64,000 nt of DNA, taken from positions 1 through 64,000 of the forward strand of contig NZ_JANCNS010000002.1 in assembly GCF_022570735.2 (NCBI RefSeq), in the 5' to 3' direction. The notes beneath the pieces are model-generated. The model was not told the DNA's origin, ran no database searches, and worked only from the letters and a program-made list of their open reading frames with translations. Source of the stretch: Christiangramia oceanisediminis. GTDB lineage: Bacteria; Bacteroidota; Bacteroidia; Flavobacteriales; Flavobacteriaceae. Made by a program: the position numbers and the translations under genes. How positions within the stretch are numbered: position 1 is the first letter of the stretch; every line of letters begins with the position of its first letter. Shown piece after piece: positions 1-10,385 of this stretch.

Positions 1-93
<93 letters not shown>

Positions 94-102
94 CCTTTTG
101 AA

Positions 103-135
103 AACCCTCATCATTCTTATGATGAGGGTTTTTTT
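103..135 (+). terminator. Intrinsic terminator of the rRNA operon
   Basis: A perfect stem AACCCTCATCAT / ATGATGAGGGTT with a short loop is followed by a run of T. It lies ten bases after the 5S rRNA. Confidence 0.93.
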
Positions 136-319
136 ATGCGTATACTTCAGATATGGAATCTCCAATAGAACTTTAAAACTTCAATTTAACCTTGTCCTTC
201 TTTCCTGGTAAGCGCCTAATGAATTGGTTATAAATAATTTAGGGGATTTTTCCCTATTGTGCTGTGCTACTTATTATACTACTTTCAGTACATCAATTAT
301 CAATCAAAATGATTTAGTT

Positions 320-841
320 ATGTATTACTCTAGAAAATCAAAAAGCCCCTATTTCATCATTCTCTTTATTTTTATCGCTCTTGTTTCCTGTTCATCTGAT
401 GATGACAATGAGGATTTTAATGACGAGATTTTTTTAAGCGCAACAATTAATGGTATCAATTACCATATGAATTGCGAGTCTGCCATCATCAATGCGAGAA
501 GATTTGTTGATCCAACTGGATTGTTAAGACTGGAAGTACAGGCTGTTGCCCAGAACGGCGAATCAGTACGCTTCCAGATTCCGGATTATAATGGACCAAA
601 CGGATACGTGATCGGTGAGAACCCAATGTTGCCCAGTCTGATAGTATACGAAAAACTGTCTCCATTCGGCCAATGGGAATGCAATAACCCCGGCCCGAAC
701 GAACTAGAACAAAATTTCATTGAAATTCTGGCAGACGACGGTAAAATGATAGATGGAAACTTTCAGTTTACGGGCTTAAATAAAAACGATAGCAGTCTAC
801 AAAGCGTCACTGATGGTAGATTCAGGCTCAAAATCGAATAA
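320..841 (+). CDS. Small putative lipoprotein of unknown function (DUF6252-like)
   Basis: The 173-residue product starts with a basic segment, a hydrophobic stretch and a lipobox ending ALVSC, followed by an acidic SSDDDNED linker. This is the usual Bacteroidota pattern for a lipoprotein sent to the outer membrane or cell surface. The open frame extends upstream to 224, but the ATG at 320 is preferred because it puts the signal peptide at the N terminus. The mature part is one small beta-rich domain (ATINGINYHMNC near the front, DGRFRLKIE at the end) that resembles DUF6252-type lipoproteins. That resemblance is from memory and not tested. It stands alone between the rRNA terminator and a converging minus-strand operon. 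Function unknown. Confidence 0.7.
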   Translation: MYYSRKSKSPYFIILFIFIALVSCSSDDDNEDFNDEIFLSATINGINYHMNCESAIINARRFVDPTGLLRLEVQAVAQNGESVRFQIPDYNGPNGYVIGENPMLPSLIVYEKLSPFGQWECNNPGPNELEQNFIEILADDGKMIDGNFQFTGLNKNDSSLQSVTDGRFRLKIE

Positions 842-1063
842 TTAGTCGAATAAAGCTTTAACTATTGTAAGTATACCTTTGAACATTAAAAAGATCGCCG
901 CCGCTGAGGCTAAAATCCCCACAAGTAAAATAGGGATATATAAAGCCTTATCCTGGTTATTAAACGCTGAAAAAAGTATGGATGGTCCTATCATGACCAA
1001 GGGTAGGGCTCCAGCTAGATATTTTATTCCTTTAGATAAGATCTTTTTGTTAGTATGCTTCAT
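842..1063 (-). CDS. DUF6095 family small membrane protein
   Basis: The 73-residue protein has two hydrophobic segments (about residues 15-35 and 40-68) joined by a short polar turn, and a basic N terminus. The pattern GIKYLAGALPLVMIGPSILFSAF matches the DUF6095 family, small proteins found mainly in Flavobacteriaceae and with no known function. Its ATG overlaps the stop of the DUF4249 gene by one base (TAATG), so it is very likely the last gene of the TonB receptor-DUF4249 operon and translationally coupled to it. Membrane location is inferred from hydrophobicity. Confidence 0.75.
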   Translation of the reverse strand: MKHTNKKILSKGIKYLAGALPLVMIGPSILFSAFNNQDKALYIPILLVGILASAAAIFLMFKGILTIVKALFD

Positions 1064-1872
1064 TATTCTACTGTATAAGAAGTTGTGTCTGCCTGTGATA
1101 ATCTGAAATATCCAAATGGAAAATTCTCATTATCTGACCTGTTGATTACATTTCCTCTCACCGTAGCCGGCTGGGTTTCAAAAGGCCCTCCACCGCTATC
1201 ACCTATCTGTGAGCGAAGAATGAACAAATATTCAAAATAATCTTGTGAAATCCCTTCCATTTCGATTTGAATTTCATCTCCCCGTTCGATATCTTCATTG
1301 GAATAGTAGCCAAAGATCTGGTTACCATTCGTGAATTCATCCTCATAAAATTCTAGACTTATATCATCATTATAAAACTTGAACAGGTAATAGTTTTCTT
1401 CATCAGCTGGATCGGTATAAAAAGCTTTTATCTCTATATCCTCTCCCGAAAATCCACCTGATGCAGATTGCTCCACAAAATCGATATCGGTTACCGGAAC
1501 GAGGCTTTCGGTAGCAGTGTATAATTCATCATCGTAAATAAGCTCGAGCTGATATGTTTCATTCAAAACGGGTTCAAAAACCAGGTTCTGGTAAACCCCA
1601 TTCCCAATGTGAATAAAATTAAATTCCTTTCCCGATCCTGAAATAACTTTCACTGTGGCATCTTCTACCGGTTGAATCGCCTCTTCGTAATATGGCGTAG
1701 TTAAAGATAGAATTATTTGCTGTTCCTGGCCCAATGTTCCCTTTTTCCAGATAATTGAAGCATCTACAACCAGCCTAGGTTCGCTTTCATCAAGGTCAAC
1801 ATCTATCACGTCTTCACATGAGAACAGGCAAAACAGGCTAACGAGGAAAATAAATGTTTTAAAACGTTCCAT
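1063..1872 (-). CDS. DUF4249 family outer-membrane lipoprotein
   Basis: The 269-residue protein has a type II signal peptide (hydrophobic stretch, then LFCLFSC, with Cys19 as the lipidation site) followed by EDVIDVDL, a very typical DUF4249 opening. The rest is beta-rich with no catalytic motif. In Bacteroidota, DUF4249 lipoproteins are usually encoded just after a TonB-dependent receptor, in an arrangement like SusC/SusD partners. Here the two genes abut with no spacer (receptor stop at 1873, this ATG ending at 1872). By inference it is a surface lipoprotein that works with the receptor; the ligand cannot be told from sequence. Confidence 0.88.
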   Translation of the reverse strand: MERFKTFIFLVSLFCLFSCEDVIDVDLDESEPRLVVDASIIWKKGTLGQEQQIILSLTTPYYEEAIQPVEDATVKVISGSGKEFNFIHIGNGVYQNLVFEPVLNETYQLELIYDDELYTATESLVPVTDIDFVEQSASGGFSGEDIEIKAFYTDPADEENYYLFKFYNDDISLEFYEDEFTNGNQIFGYYSNEDIERGDEIQIEMEGISQDYFEYLFILRSQIGDSGGGPFETQPATVRGNVINRSDNENFPFGYFRLSQADTTSYTVE

Positions 1873-4260
1873 CTAAAATTTGAAATTATAGGTTACAGAC
1901 GGAATAATACCAAACAATGAAAGCCTTACTGCTTCATTGATGTTGGTATCAGGATTCTTCCGGAAACTTATCGAATTCGCATTTCTGCGATTATAGACAT
2001 TATAGATCCCAAAGTTCCAGGAAGACTCGAAACCTCTTTCTCTACTTTGCCTTGGCGTTAAAGTAGCCGAAAGATCCAGCCTATGGTATGCGGGTAAGCG
2101 GTCGCCATTTCTATCTCCATATACCGGGATCGTGATACCTTCATAGGTGTACTGTGCAGTAGGAAAGGTGGTAGCAAGCCCGGTCTGGTAAATGAAATTA
2201 GCGTTGAACTGCCATTTTTCATTTAACTCATAAGTGCCGGTGAAGCTCAGGTCGTGAGTCTTGTCGAAATTGGAATGATACCAGTTCCCATTATTAATTC
2301 CAATCTCTTCCGGGGTGCGGCCAGGTGTTCTTTGCTCAGAACGAGAGAGTGTATAACTCAACCAACCGGTAAACTGACCTTTGTTTTTTCTGAAAAGGAC
2401 TTCCAAACCGTAAGCCCTGCCTTCTCCATTTAGAACGATGCGTTCAATGGCATTGTTCGCGATCAGGTTCGCACCGTCAATATAATCAAGCCGGTTATCG
2501 ATTTGCTTATAAAAACTTTCTACTTCCAGTGAATACCTGCGGTTATTGATATTCCGAAAATAACCCACTGCATACTGATCTAGTAACTGAGGTCTAATAT
2601 ATTGGCCACTTGGCGTCCACACATCCAGGGGAGTGGGAGAACTGGTGTTCGAGATCAGGTGTAAATACTGGACCATTCTGTTATAACTGGCTTTTATAGA
2701 GTTCTCATCGTTCAGTGTATAGGCCAGGGCTATTCGAGGTTCAAAATTGTTATAACTTTTAAGTATTTCTCCACGGGAATAGGATTCGGTTTCCAGAATT
2801 TCGGCTTCTGTATACAAACCCCGCTCAGCATTATAGTCTACAGGCTGGTCATTTTCATATAAATTGAATTCATCCTGCCCAAGCCTGAAGAAACTACTGT
2901 GTCTAAGGCCATATTCTGCTGAAAAACTATCGGAGATCCGGTGTTCGGCTGAAATATAGATAGCATTTTCAAATGCATATTTATTAGTAAGCTTAAAGTA
3001 GTTGATCCCGGAATCATCGTTGATCGGGTTGATCTCCCCGGGATTGAATTCATAGTAATTGTTATGGATCCCGTATTTCAACTGAAATTGGTCGTTCACA
3101 TAATGGTTGAAATCATACTTCACGTTCATATTGGTGATACCACTGTCCCAGTTGAAGCCTACAAAGTTCAGGTTAAGCCCGTAATAATAATCACTGAAAA
3201 TAGTGGAGAGGTTAGTGAAGATATTATCAGAAAATATGTGATTCCAACGAAGATTTAGAACTGCATTTCCATAAGTGTTCTCAAAATTCTGACTGATATT
3301 GAACACATCTCTGCCAAAATAACCCGAAAGTAAAAGTTTATTATTGCTGTCCAGCTGGTAGCTTAGTTTTGTGTTCAGGTCATAGAAATAGGCCGAGTTT
3401 TCATTATCTGTAAGCTTCAGAAATAAATGCGCATACGAACTTCGGCCAGCAATAAGAAAAGAGCCTTTATCTTTAACGATGGGACCTTCGGCCAGCAACC
3501 TGCTTGATATGGCTCCAATTCCTCCCTGCATTTTGAATTCCTTACTATTCCCATCTCGTTGATAGATGTCCAGGACAGATGAAACCCTGCCACCGTATTC
3601 TGCGGGAATTCCTCCTTTATAGAGTTTAAGGTCTTTGATCGCATCAGGGTTAAAAACCGAGAAGAATCCGAACAAATGCGATGAATTATAAATAGTGGCT
3701 TCGTCGAGAAGAATCAGGTTCTGATCTACCGCGCCCCCACGCACATTGAATCCCGAAGATCCCTCCCCCGCATTGGAAACACCTGGAAGCAGTAACAATG
3801 ATTTAACCACATCTACCTCACCAAAAACAACCGGTAGGCTTTTAATTGTGTTAATGGATAATTTGTTGACGCTCATCTCCGGCTTTCTGATATTTATCCC
3901 TTCATTTTCACTGGTAATAAGCACTTCATCCAGGCTTTCAGAATCCTGGATCATTTCGTAATCGATTTTTCTGTTCTGGGTAAGCTCGATCGTATCCACT
4001 ATGGTCTCGTAGCCCAGGTAGGAAACCTGTATCTCGTAGGTGCCTTCAGCTAATTTGATCGAATAATAGCCATATTCATTGGTGATAACCCCGGTACCGG
4101 CTACAGGAACAATAAGGTTGACACCTATTAAAGTTTCGTTGCTAGCTGCATCGGTGATGGTTCCACTTAGAGTAAATGATTCCTGCGACCAAATGATGTT
4201 TGGCATCGCGATTAAAAGGAACAGAAAATAGTAAAAACGGGGCACCAATTTTTTATTCAA
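1873..4260 (-). CDS. TonB-dependent receptor with carboxypeptidase-regulatory-like N-terminal domain
   Basis: The 795-residue product has a signal peptide ending near IIWSQ, a CarboxypepD_reg-like beta-sandwich (about 28-112; GTITDAASNETLIGVNL), a plug domain (about 125-225; FNVRGGAVDQNLILLDEATI, then KGGIPAEYGGRVSSVLDI) and an outer-membrane beta barrel ending in the aromatic residue F. It should import an unknown ligand across the outer membrane using TonB energy. It is the first gene of the receptor-DUF4249-DUF6095 set. The start codon is TTG at 4260: no upstream ATG exists, and the next ATG would cut into the signal peptide. TTG or GTG codons four and five codons later are alternatives. 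No anti-sigma FecR-like gene is nearby. Confidence 0.92.
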   Translation of the reverse strand: MNKKLVPRFYYFLFLLIAMPNIIWSQESFTLSGTITDAASNETLIGVNLIVPVAGTGVITNEYGYYSIKLAEGTYEIQVSYLGYETIVDTIELTQNRKIDYEMIQDSESLDEVLITSENEGINIRKPEMSVNKLSINTIKSLPVVFGEVDVVKSLLLLPGVSNAGEGSSGFNVRGGAVDQNLILLDEATIYNSSHLFGFFSVFNPDAIKDLKLYKGGIPAEYGGRVSSVLDIYQRDGNSKEFKMQGGIGAISSRLLAEGPIVKDKGSFLIAGRSSYAHLFLKLTDNENSAYFYDLNTKLSYQLDSNNKLLLSGYFGRDVFNISQNFENTYGNAVLNLRWNHIFSDNIFTNLSTIFSDYYYGLNLNFVGFNWDSGITNMNVKYDFNHYVNDQFQLKYGIHNNYYEFNPGEINPINDDSGINYFKLTNKYAFENAIYISAEHRISDSFSAEYGLRHSSFFRLGQDEFNLYENDQPVDYNAERGLYTEAEILETESYSRGEILKSYNNFEPRIALAYTLNDENSIKASYNRMVQYLHLISNTSSPTPLDVWTPSGQYIRPQLLDQYAVGYFRNINNRRYSLEVESFYKQIDNRLDYIDGANLIANNAIERIVLNGEGRAYGLEVLFRKNKGQFTGWLSYTLSRSEQRTPGRTPEEIGINNGNWYHSNFDKTHDLSFTGTYELNEKWQFNANFIYQTGLATTFPTAQYTYEGITIPVYGDRNGDRLPAYHRLDLSATLTPRQSRERGFESSWNFGIYNVYNRRNANSISFRKNPDTNINEAVRLSLFGIIPSVTYNFKF

Positions 4261-4291
4261 AAATAGAATTATACAGGTTTAACTTGACAGT

Positions 4292-5518
4292 TTAAACTTC
4301 ACTTAAACTTATTTGAGTATTCTGTTTTCTTATGAAGACAAATAGTAGAATACTGCTGCAAGATAGTGAAGTTAAGACGACTATCGCGAGCGGAACGATG
4401 CTTGTTGTATGAAAAAGGCTAATAATAAAGGAGGTTAAAGCGCCGAAAATCATTTTTAAGCTTCCAATTAAAGCCGAAGCCCTCCCGGCCTTCCGGGTAA
4501 AAGGTTCAAGGGATAAAGCTGTTGTATTCGGATTTTGGAATCCAAGCAGGAAGAGCATTCCAAATATGAGAACAGCGGTTGGTAGGAACCCCAGCTTGAG
4601 ATAGGCGCTTACCAGCAATAATATGGCCAGGACAACCAGAAACACACTGTTGAAAAGGCTTATCTGTAATGCAGTGTACCTTCTCAGGAATAAGCGGTTA
4701 AGCTGACTTCCGAGGATGAGCCCACCGGCATTTAAACCAAACAATAAGCCGAATTCTTTTTCGCTAAGCCCAAAATTCCCCATGAATAGTTTTGGCGCAT
4801 CTGAAATATATGCGAACATCGCACCAATTGCAAAACTACCTGCGATGGCAAAATACCAGAATTTAAAATGCGTCAGGATCTTGTAATAATTTATAGCAAC
4901 CTGTTTGGGTTTCAGGTCTACCAGTTTATCTGGAATGATACTTTCCGGTAAAAACCGGGTTACGCTAATCACCATAAGGAGACAGAAGATGGCCAGGAAT
5001 AAAAAGATCATTTTCCAGCCAAAGCTGTCAATGATAAAACTACCAACCGTTGGGGCAATGATGGGAGCACCTCCCATAATGAGCATCAGGAATGAGATGG
5101 CGCCCGCAACTTCATTTACCGGGAAGATATCCCGTACCATAGCCTTGGCAGCTACCATTCCAGCCGCAGCTCCAAGTGCCAGGAAGAAACGTGAAACGAT
5201 CAGCCAATCCAGGCTGGGGGAGTAGATACAGCTCAAAGCTGATAGGAAAAAGATACCGAGACCAATAAGCAAAGGTTTTTTTCGACCATATTTGTCCATA
5301 ATGGGCCCGTACGCCAGTTGGCCAATCGAAATACCTATAAAGTAACTGGTAAGGGATAGGCCTACCTCGCTAACCGTTGTATTATAGTCTGAGGCAATAT
5401 TTTGAAATCCGGGTAAATAAGCGTCTATTGAAAATGGACCCAGTGCGATCAGGGTGCCTAAAACTACCAGGATAAGATATTCCTTTCTTTTATTTCTTTC
5501 TCCAGACATATCCTGCAT
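4292..5518 (-). CDS. Bcr/CflA-type multidrug efflux MFS transporter
   Basis: The 408-residue inner-membrane protein has about 12 hydrophobic segments. After TM2 it carries the MFS motif A as GPIMDKYGRKKPLL (about residues 71-84), and the first helix has the family signature GPFSIDAYLPGF. A second cue is GGAPIIAPTVGSFI in the fifth helix, typical of drug:H+ antiporters of the Bcr/CflA subfamily. It probably exports small toxic compounds. The ATG at 5518 is used; a second ATG four codons in is equally possible. It ends 31 bases before the TonB receptor start, so read-through into that operon is possible. The substrate is unknown. Confidence 0.88.
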   Translation of the reverse strand: MQDMSGERNKRKEYLILVVLGTLIALGPFSIDAYLPGFQNIASDYNTTVSEVGLSLTSYFIGISIGQLAYGPIMDKYGRKKPLLIGLGIFFLSALSCIYSPSLDWLIVSRFFLALGAAAGMVAAKAMVRDIFPVNEVAGAISFLMLIMGGAPIIAPTVGSFIIDSFGWKMIFLFLAIFCLLMVISVTRFLPESIIPDKLVDLKPKQVAINYYKILTHFKFWYFAIAGSFAIGAMFAYISDAPKLFMGNFGLSEKEFGLLFGLNAGGLILGSQLNRLFLRRYTALQISLFNSVFLVVLAILLLVSAYLKLGFLPTAVLIFGMLFLLGFQNPNTTALSLEPFTRKAGRASALIGSLKMIFGALTSFIISLFHTTSIVPLAIVVLTSLSCSSILLFVFIRKQNTQISLSEV

Positions 5519-5607
5519 TTTGCAAATTTCAGCAACAGGTTTAATCTGGTCTAATTTCGCTCCTGATTTAACGAAAGATTAAACTATTACGATTTCGATA
5601 TTCAGCA

Positions 5608-5634
5608 TAAAAAAAGCCCTGCAGAACAGGGCTT
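5608..5634 (-). terminator. Intrinsic terminator downstream of the isocitrate dehydrogenase gene
   Basis: On the minus strand the stem AAGCCCTG...CAGGGCTT is followed by seven T. It sits about 20 bases past the isocitrate dehydrogenase stop codon. Confidence 0.88.
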
Positions 5635-5654
5635 GGTATCAAATCAATAGTTGC

Positions 5655-7919
<2,265 letters not shown>

Positions 7920-7927
7920 TCAAAGAA

Positions 7928-7946
7928 GCCCTGGCATTACCAGGGC
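7928..7946 (-). promoter_or_regulatory. Hairpin in the idh leader
   Basis: A perfect 7-bp inverted repeat, GCCCTGG / CCAGGGC with a 5-base loop, lies between a possible -7 element (TATATTG, minus strand, near 7960-7966) and the idh ATG at 7892. It is not followed by T in either direction, so it is not a simple terminator. A role in mRNA stability or regulation is a guess. Confidence 0.4.
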
Positions 7947-8030
7947 GAACATTCACGCGCAATATACAGTTTTTAGGCTTTTTTTCCTAAGTGAGGTGGC
8001 CGGTTGGGCTGTTAAGAAATATTAAATTTC

Positions 8031-8075
8031 AAATAAAAAAGCCATTTCATTCTAAATTATAAAATGAAATGGCTT
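8031..8075 (-). terminator. Terminator of the probable small RNA
   Basis: The stem GCCATTTCAT / ATGAAATGGC, extended by A-T pairs, has a T-rich tail only on the minus strand (T6 then ATTTG). It therefore ends a minus-strand transcript starting to its right, and no protein gene lies there before the rplS terminator. Confidence 0.7.
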
Positions 8076-8203
8076 CTAAAGAAACAGCATGTTATCACTC
8101 TGATGATCAAAAGTAGGATTACTTTTAGGTGTATGCTGCTTCAGATGACTTCATATTTTATAAGAAGTGCATCAAATGGTCTTACCTTTCAAACTTGTTT
8201 TGA
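8031..8203 (-). ncRNA. Probable structured small RNA (about 170 nt), unidentified
   Basis: On the minus strand there is a promoter-like TAATTTTG (8209-8216), then three structured elements, then a terminator. Hairpin 1 pairs 8164-8173 with 8144-8152 (9 bp, one bulge). Hairpin 2 pairs 8133-8142 with 8081-8090 (GAAGCAGCAT / ATGCTGTTTC) and encloses an inner stem AAAAGTA / TACTTTT (8109-8115, 8120-8126). The last stem pairs 8041-8050 with 8064-8073 (GCCATTTCAT / ATGAAATGGC) and runs into six T. No open frame covers it. The swapped order of its GAAGCAGC and GCTGTTT words rules out the SRP RNA. A 6S-like RNA is possible from the size and long closing stem, but I cannot show it. The ends are estimates. 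Confidence 0.55.
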
Positions 8204-8208
8204 CTATG

Positions 8209-8216
8209 CAAAATTA
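8209..8216 (-). promoter_or_regulatory. -7 element of the probable small RNA promoter
   Basis: TAATTTTG on the minus strand fits the Bacteroidota consensus TAnnTTTG. A weak TTTT stands about 19-20 bases upstream in place of the -33 TTTG. The 13-base word TGCAAAATTAATG that contains it (plus-strand reading, 8207-8219) recurs exactly at the rplS promoter. Confidence 0.55.
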
Positions 8217-8390
8217 ATGGTGTTATATAGAAGATAAAACCCTATGTAAAGAACATGCTTTACGGGAAATCCGGTTTATTGAACAAAATGAATTTCGTCT
8301 TTAAGACCTCAATTATTTCCATTATTAAAGATACTGAAAAGGCTTTTTTTAGGTGACCTCTTTAACTTTTTTATAATTTAAATATCCATA

Positions 8391-8417
8391 AAAAAAGCCC
8401 CGAGATCGGGGCTTTTT
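8391..8417 (-). terminator. Terminator downstream of rplS
   Basis: The stem AAAGCCCCGA / TCGGGGCTTT is flanked by A on one side and T on the other. It ends the rplS transcript 25 bases after the stop codon and could act on both strands. The 8218-8390 stretch beyond it holds nothing I recognise apart from the upstream part of the small RNA promoter. Confidence 0.9.
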
Positions 8418-8441
8418 AAATAAATTGTATTTGAAGAATGA

Positions 8442-8795
8442 TTATTTTCTAATCGCTTCTTTGATACGTGCTTTCTTACCAGTAAGCTCTCTGAAGTAGA
8501 AAATACGTGCTCTTCTAACTTTACCTCTTTTGTTCACTTCTATCTTCTGGATAGCTGGAAGGTTTATCGGGAAAATTCTTTCTACACCTACTGTACCACT
8601 CATTTTTCTAATGGTAAAGGTTTGAGAAGCTCCGGTCCCTCTTTGCTGAATCACAACTCCTTTAAAGAACTGTGTTCTGGTTTTTTGCCCCTCTTTAATT
8701 TCATAATAAACAGTGATGGTGTCACCGGCTGAAAACTGAGGAAAATCTTTTTTGTCTACGAATTCGTCCTGAACGTATTTTACTAACGATTCCAT
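8442..8795 (-). CDS. rplS: 50S ribosomal protein L19
   Basis: The 117-residue protein is full length for L19, with the typical FSAGDTITVYYEIKEG front, the central GTGASQTFTIRKMS and the basic C terminus KVRRARIFYFRELTGKKARI. L19 sits at the 30S-50S interface of the ribosome. It lies downstream of trmD, a common bacterial pairing, but 113 bases away and with its own clear promoter (8866-8873), so it can be made independently of trmD. A terminator follows directly. Start ATG at 8795. Confidence 0.98.
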   Translation of the reverse strand: MESLVKYVQDEFVDKKDFPQFSAGDTITVYYEIKEGQKTRTQFFKGVVIQQRGTGASQTFTIRKMSGTVGVERIFPINLPAIQKIEVNKRGKVRRARIFYFRELTGKKARIKEAIRK

Positions 8796-8865
8796 GTTTG
8801 ATAGTTTAAAGTAAAATCCAAAACAACATTCACGGTTATCGCCAGAGGTTATTTTAGAATGAGTG

Positions 8866-8873
8866 CAAAATTA
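8866..8873 (-). promoter_or_regulatory. rplS promoter, -7 element
   Basis: TAATTTTG on the minus strand, with CTTG 19 bases upstream (8893-8896), fits the Bacteroidota promoter form TTTG-N19-TAnnTTTG. The predicted start near 8860 leaves a leader of about 65 bases before the rplS ATG. Confidence 0.65.
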
Positions 8874-8908
8874 ATGATTTTATATTATTCTACAAGCCTG
8901 ATTTTAAA

Positions 8909-9589
8909 TTATTCATCTTTTAAAAGATCAGGTCTTAATTTCCTGGTTCGTTCCAGGGCCTGTTCTTCTCTCCAGGCTTCTATCTTTGGGAAATTTCCCG
9001 ATGTTAATACCTTTGGAACTTCCCATCCTTTGTATTCGGCAGGCCGGGTATAGACCGGAGGTGCCAGCAGGTCGTCCTGGAAAGAATCGGTAAGGGCAGA
9101 GGTTTCATTGCCAAGAACACCGGGAATCAATCGGATCACCGCATCACAAAGCAAGGCCGCTCCAAGTTCACCACCCGACAAAACGTAATCACCTATCGAA
9201 ATTTCCTTTGTTACAAATTGATCTCGAACGCGCTGATCCACGCCTTTATAATGACCACAAAGAATAATTATATTTTCATGAAGGGATAACCTGTTGGCCA
9301 TCTTCTGCTGAAGTCTTTCGCCATCGGGTGTCATATAGATCACCTCCTGGTATTCGCGCTCCGACTTCAGTTCACTGATGCATTTATCGATAGGTTCGAT
9401 CATCATCACCATCCCGGCTCCTCCGCCAAACTGATAGTCATCTACCGTTTTATAATTATCAGTGGTGTAGTCTCTTAAATTATGCAAATGGATCTCGACC
9501 AGGCCTTTCTTGATCGCCCGTTGAAGTATGGAAGCTTCAAACGGACTTTTCAGAATATCGGGGACTACGGTTATGATATCAATTCGCAT
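8909..9589 (-). CDS. trmD: tRNA (guanine-N1-)-methyltransferase TrmD
   Basis: The 226-residue SPOUT-family enzyme methylates G37 of tRNAs that read CNN codons, using S-adenosylmethionine, to keep the reading frame. Visible motifs are [12 protein letters not shown] at the N terminus, the glycine-rich [16 protein letters not shown] (about 51-66), [11 protein letters not shown] (111-121) and the knot segment [13 protein letters not shown] (132-144). Length is normal. It lies 24 bases after the coiled-coil membrane gene to its right, probably in one transcript, and upstream of rplS. The ATG at 9589 is the family start. Confidence 0.97.
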   Translation of the reverse strand: MRIDIITVVPDILKSPFEASILQRAIKKGLVEIHLHNLRDYTTDNYKTVDDYQFGGGAGMVMMIEPIDKCISELKSEREYQEVIYMTPDGERLQQKMANRLSLHENIIILCGHYKGVDQRVRDQFVTKEISIGDYVLSGGELGAALLCDAVIRLIPGVLGNETSALTDSFQDDLLAPPVYTRPAEYKGWEVPKVLTSGNFPKIEAWREEQALERTRKLRPDLLKDE

Positions 9590-9613
9590 GTTCTTAATTT
9601 AAAAAGTTTGCCT

Positions 9614-10207
9614 TTAAGAGTTTCCGGCAGCCCTGTTTCTTTCGTCCTGCAACATTCTTCCTAATCGTTGCTCCTTTTCAAGAGCCTTTGATCTGTAAGC
9701 GTCAAATTCTTTCTCAGTTTCACTCAGCTTTTGCCTGGCTTCCTTGGTAGCCGCATTGGAGCTTTTAAACCGGAAGAATAGCACACCAAGGATCAAAAGC
9801 AATCCACCTACGATTCCCCACATCATCGCTTTATAACCACCTTTGCTAAATGGCATTCCAAGGAACATCAGGGCATCTTTTTCTTCTGAAACTCTTTTAA
9901 GGTCTTCCTGAGTAGCGGCTAAATCGCTTTTTAGTTGTTGAATTTGGTCGTTCTGCTGATCAACTGTGTTTTGCTGAACAATGATCTCCTCCTTCAGCTC
10001 GGTAATAAAATTCCGGGTGGTATTCCTAAGTTCAATAAGCTTGTCATATTCCACAACCTTATAACCCTGGTAGTTGTTCGATTCTTCAATAAGTCTTGTG
10101 AATTCATCCTGAACAGGAGTTTGGGCAGCGATACTGTCCTGCTGAGCGTTTACCTGAAATACTGAAATACAAGCAAAAATTGCCAATACGTAATCTTTAG
10201 TTCTCAT
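9614..10207 (-). CDS. Exported coiled-coil protein with one membrane helix, unknown function
   Basis: The 197-residue protein has a signal peptide (IFACISVFQVNAQ), a helical region with strong coiled-coil character (about 55-112; many Q, E, K and L), a transmembrane helix (about 130-147; GIVGGLLLILGVLFFRF) and a second charged helix. It has none of the SPOUT motifs of TrmD, so any methyltransferase label by neighbourhood would be wrong. By inference it is a membrane-anchored helical protein facing periplasm and cytoplasm. It shares an operon with trmD. I do not recognise a family. Confidence 0.75.
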   Translation of the reverse strand: MRTKDYVLAIFACISVFQVNAQQDSIAAQTPVQDEFTRLIEESNNYQGYKVVEYDKLIELRNTTRNFITELKEEIIVQQNTVDQQNDQIQQLKSDLAATQEDLKRVSEEKDALMFLGMPFSKGGYKAMMWGIVGGLLLILGVLFFRFKSSNAATKEARQKLSETEKEFDAYRSKALEKEQRLGRMLQDERNRAAGNS

Positions 10208-10336
10208 TTTTTGGGGATTGAGTTTTTAATTTTCATTGAACAACGAGCGAATTGTAAGGTTAGTATTTCAGATTACGGAGGCTTTTCGCTTCTTGTTTTG
10301 AATTAGTTATGTATGATTTTATAGGTTGCGCAAAAA

Positions 10337-10368
10337 TAAAAAAACCCTGCCAATGACAGGGTTTTTTT
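10337..10368 (-). terminator. Terminator downstream of the GAPDH gene
   Basis: The stem AAACCCTG / CAGGGTTT has A and T runs on both sides. It follows the GAPDH stop codon by about 20 bases on the minus strand. Confidence 0.88.
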
Positions 10369-10385
10369 AATAAAAATTATTCTTC

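Noticed and set aside
879-1106. 75-residue plus-strand open frame opposite the DUF6095 gene
   Set aside because: It lies antisense to a conserved family gene and has no support of its own.
8031-8203. Signal recognition particle RNA (4.5S)
   Set aside because: GAAGCAGC and GCTGTTT words occur but in reversed order relative to the conserved SRP hairpin, and the GGTCAGGTCCGGAAGG-type core is missing.
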